Of a stretch of 64,000 nt of DNA, positions 63,639-64,000 are shown piece after piece. Location of the stretch: the NCBI RefSeq assembly GCF_000179555.1, contig NZ_AECZ01000020.1:1-64000 (forward strand), given 5' to 3'. The stretch is from Solidesulfovibrio fructosivorans JJ]. Lineage in GTDB: Bacteria > Desulfobacterota > Desulfovibrionia > Desulfovibrionales > Desulfovibrionaceae. A program made the translations under genes and the position numbers. Each line of letters opens with the position of its first letter. Within the stretch, counting starts at the first letter, position 1. The notes below the pieces were generated by a model. That model ran no database searches, was not told the origin of the DNA, and was given only the letters and a program-made list of their open reading frames with translations.

Positions 63639-64000
63639 ATGATGCCCTCGGGCAAGGCCGCCATGTCCCTGACCATCGCCGCCTACAGCTTCGATGACCC
63701 GGCCTCGGCCTGCGCCAAGTTGCGCCTTTATGACCCGGCGGCCGCCCTTGCTTCCGCCGTGCGCCTGCTGCCGGGAGCCATCCCCGACGGTCCCGGCCAC
63801 CATCTGCGCCTGGATATCCTTCCCCAGGCGGATGCCATCCTGATCCAGCGCTATTTCCCGAGCCCGGACACGGCCGGCGTTCTGGAGACCCTTTTCGCCT
63901 CGGGCAAGCCGGTCGTTTACGACACCGACGACGACTGGACCGCGCTCGGGGCCGAACACCCCTTTGCCCCGGACATGGCGAAACGCCTGCCCCACATCCT
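63639..64000 (+). CDS. glycosyltransferase, partial (cut by window end)
   Basis: The first 120 codons of a protein that continues past the window. After MSLTIAAYSFDDPASACAKLRL it has LRLDILPQADAILIQRYFP and VVYDTDDDWTALG, patterns typical of GT4-like transferases that modify surface polysaccharides or proteins. The start could be any of three in-frame ATGs (63639, 63642, 63663); none has a strong ribosome site. Confidence 0.7.
   Translation, partial: MMPSGKAAMSLTIAAYSFDDPASACAKLRLYDPAAALASAVRLLPGAIPDGPGHHLRLDILPQADAILIQRYFPSPDTAGVLETLFASGKPVVYDTDDDWTALGAEHPFAPDMAKRLPHI

Noticed and set aside
1-64000. CRISPR arrays, rRNA genes, prophage or integrase genes
   Set aside because: I saw no regularly spaced short direct repeats, no rRNA sequence, and no phage structural or integrase motifs.

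Overview
The window is a GC-rich (roughly two-thirds G+C) chromosomal segment that looks like a sulfate-reducing Desulfovibrionaceae bacterium of the Desulfovibrio/Solidesulfovibrio type. The assignment is an inference from gene content: a periplasmic selenocysteine-containing formate dehydrogenase with its maturation genes, hydrogenase maturation genes hypA and hypB, an aldehyde:ferredoxin oxidoreductase with a polyferredoxin, a chemoreceptor carrying an H-NOX heme domain, and two-component sensors with delta-proteobacterial cysteine motifs. Nothing in the window indicates a plasmid or phage.

Layout. 1-3.6 kb (minus strand): proS and ispG overlap, followed by two small envelope proteins. 3.7-7.8 kb: a signalling set made of a receiver-STAS response regulator, a membrane histidine kinase with a Cys-rich insert, and a lipoprotein periplasmic binding protein without transporter partners. 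8.2-16.8 kb (minus strand): fdhE-fdhD-mobA-moaA, an orphan IS1595-like transposase, and fdhA-fdhB. fdhA contains an in-frame UGA (Sec194) followed by a hairpin. A tRNA-Leu(CAA) lies upstream of fdhE. 16.9-18.7 kb: a DUF554 membrane protein, hypA and hypB. 19.1-20.8 kb: a small outer-membrane barrel protein and fliM. 21.0-25.2 kb: a compact four-gene cluster (C39-like peptidase, RimK-type ATP-grasp ligase, GCS2-type amidoligase, N-formylglutamate amidohydrolase-like hydrolase) that looks like an undescribed amino-acid/peptide ligation pathway. 25.3-26.8 kb: an alpha/beta hydrolase and a HicAB-like pair. 27.1-29.8 kb: MoxR ATPase, metallopeptidase-VWA protein and an unknown protein, with a possible Fur-type box upstream.

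30-38.4 kb: pgi, a plasma-membrane H+-type P-ATPase, aor with a polyferredoxin, tRNA-Ala(CGC), a kinase-like protein and a universal stress protein. 38.6-44 kb: pdxA, glgB, glgA and a Nudix hydrolase. 44-52.7 kb: two glycosyltransferases, a trypsin-like protease, a Sua5/YrdC protein, trmH, panB, a pseudo-receiver TPR protein and lgt. 52.9-58.1 kb: a Cys-rich small protein, glutamine cyclotransferase, a candidate 59-residue membrane selenoprotein, a second small barrel protein, a YbjQ protein, two unknown proteins and a GT9 glycosyltransferase. 58.4-64 kb: a GGDEF diguanylate cyclase, a secreted GH3 enzyme, the MCP/H-NOX receptor and a glycosyltransferase cut by the window end.

Non-coding structure is unusually ordered. 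Most gene ends are marked by one of a few near-identical long hairpin families. In four places two of these hairpins face each other about 84 bases apart, forming a composite double-terminator module. Two longer palindromic elements share a core, and the 513-base gap at 48441-48953 holds three large stem-loops.

The most promising leads are the candidate small selenoprotein at 54128-54307, the C39/RimK/GCS2/amidohydrolase cluster, and the chemoreceptor H-NOX domain that keeps the tyrosine associated with O2 binding.
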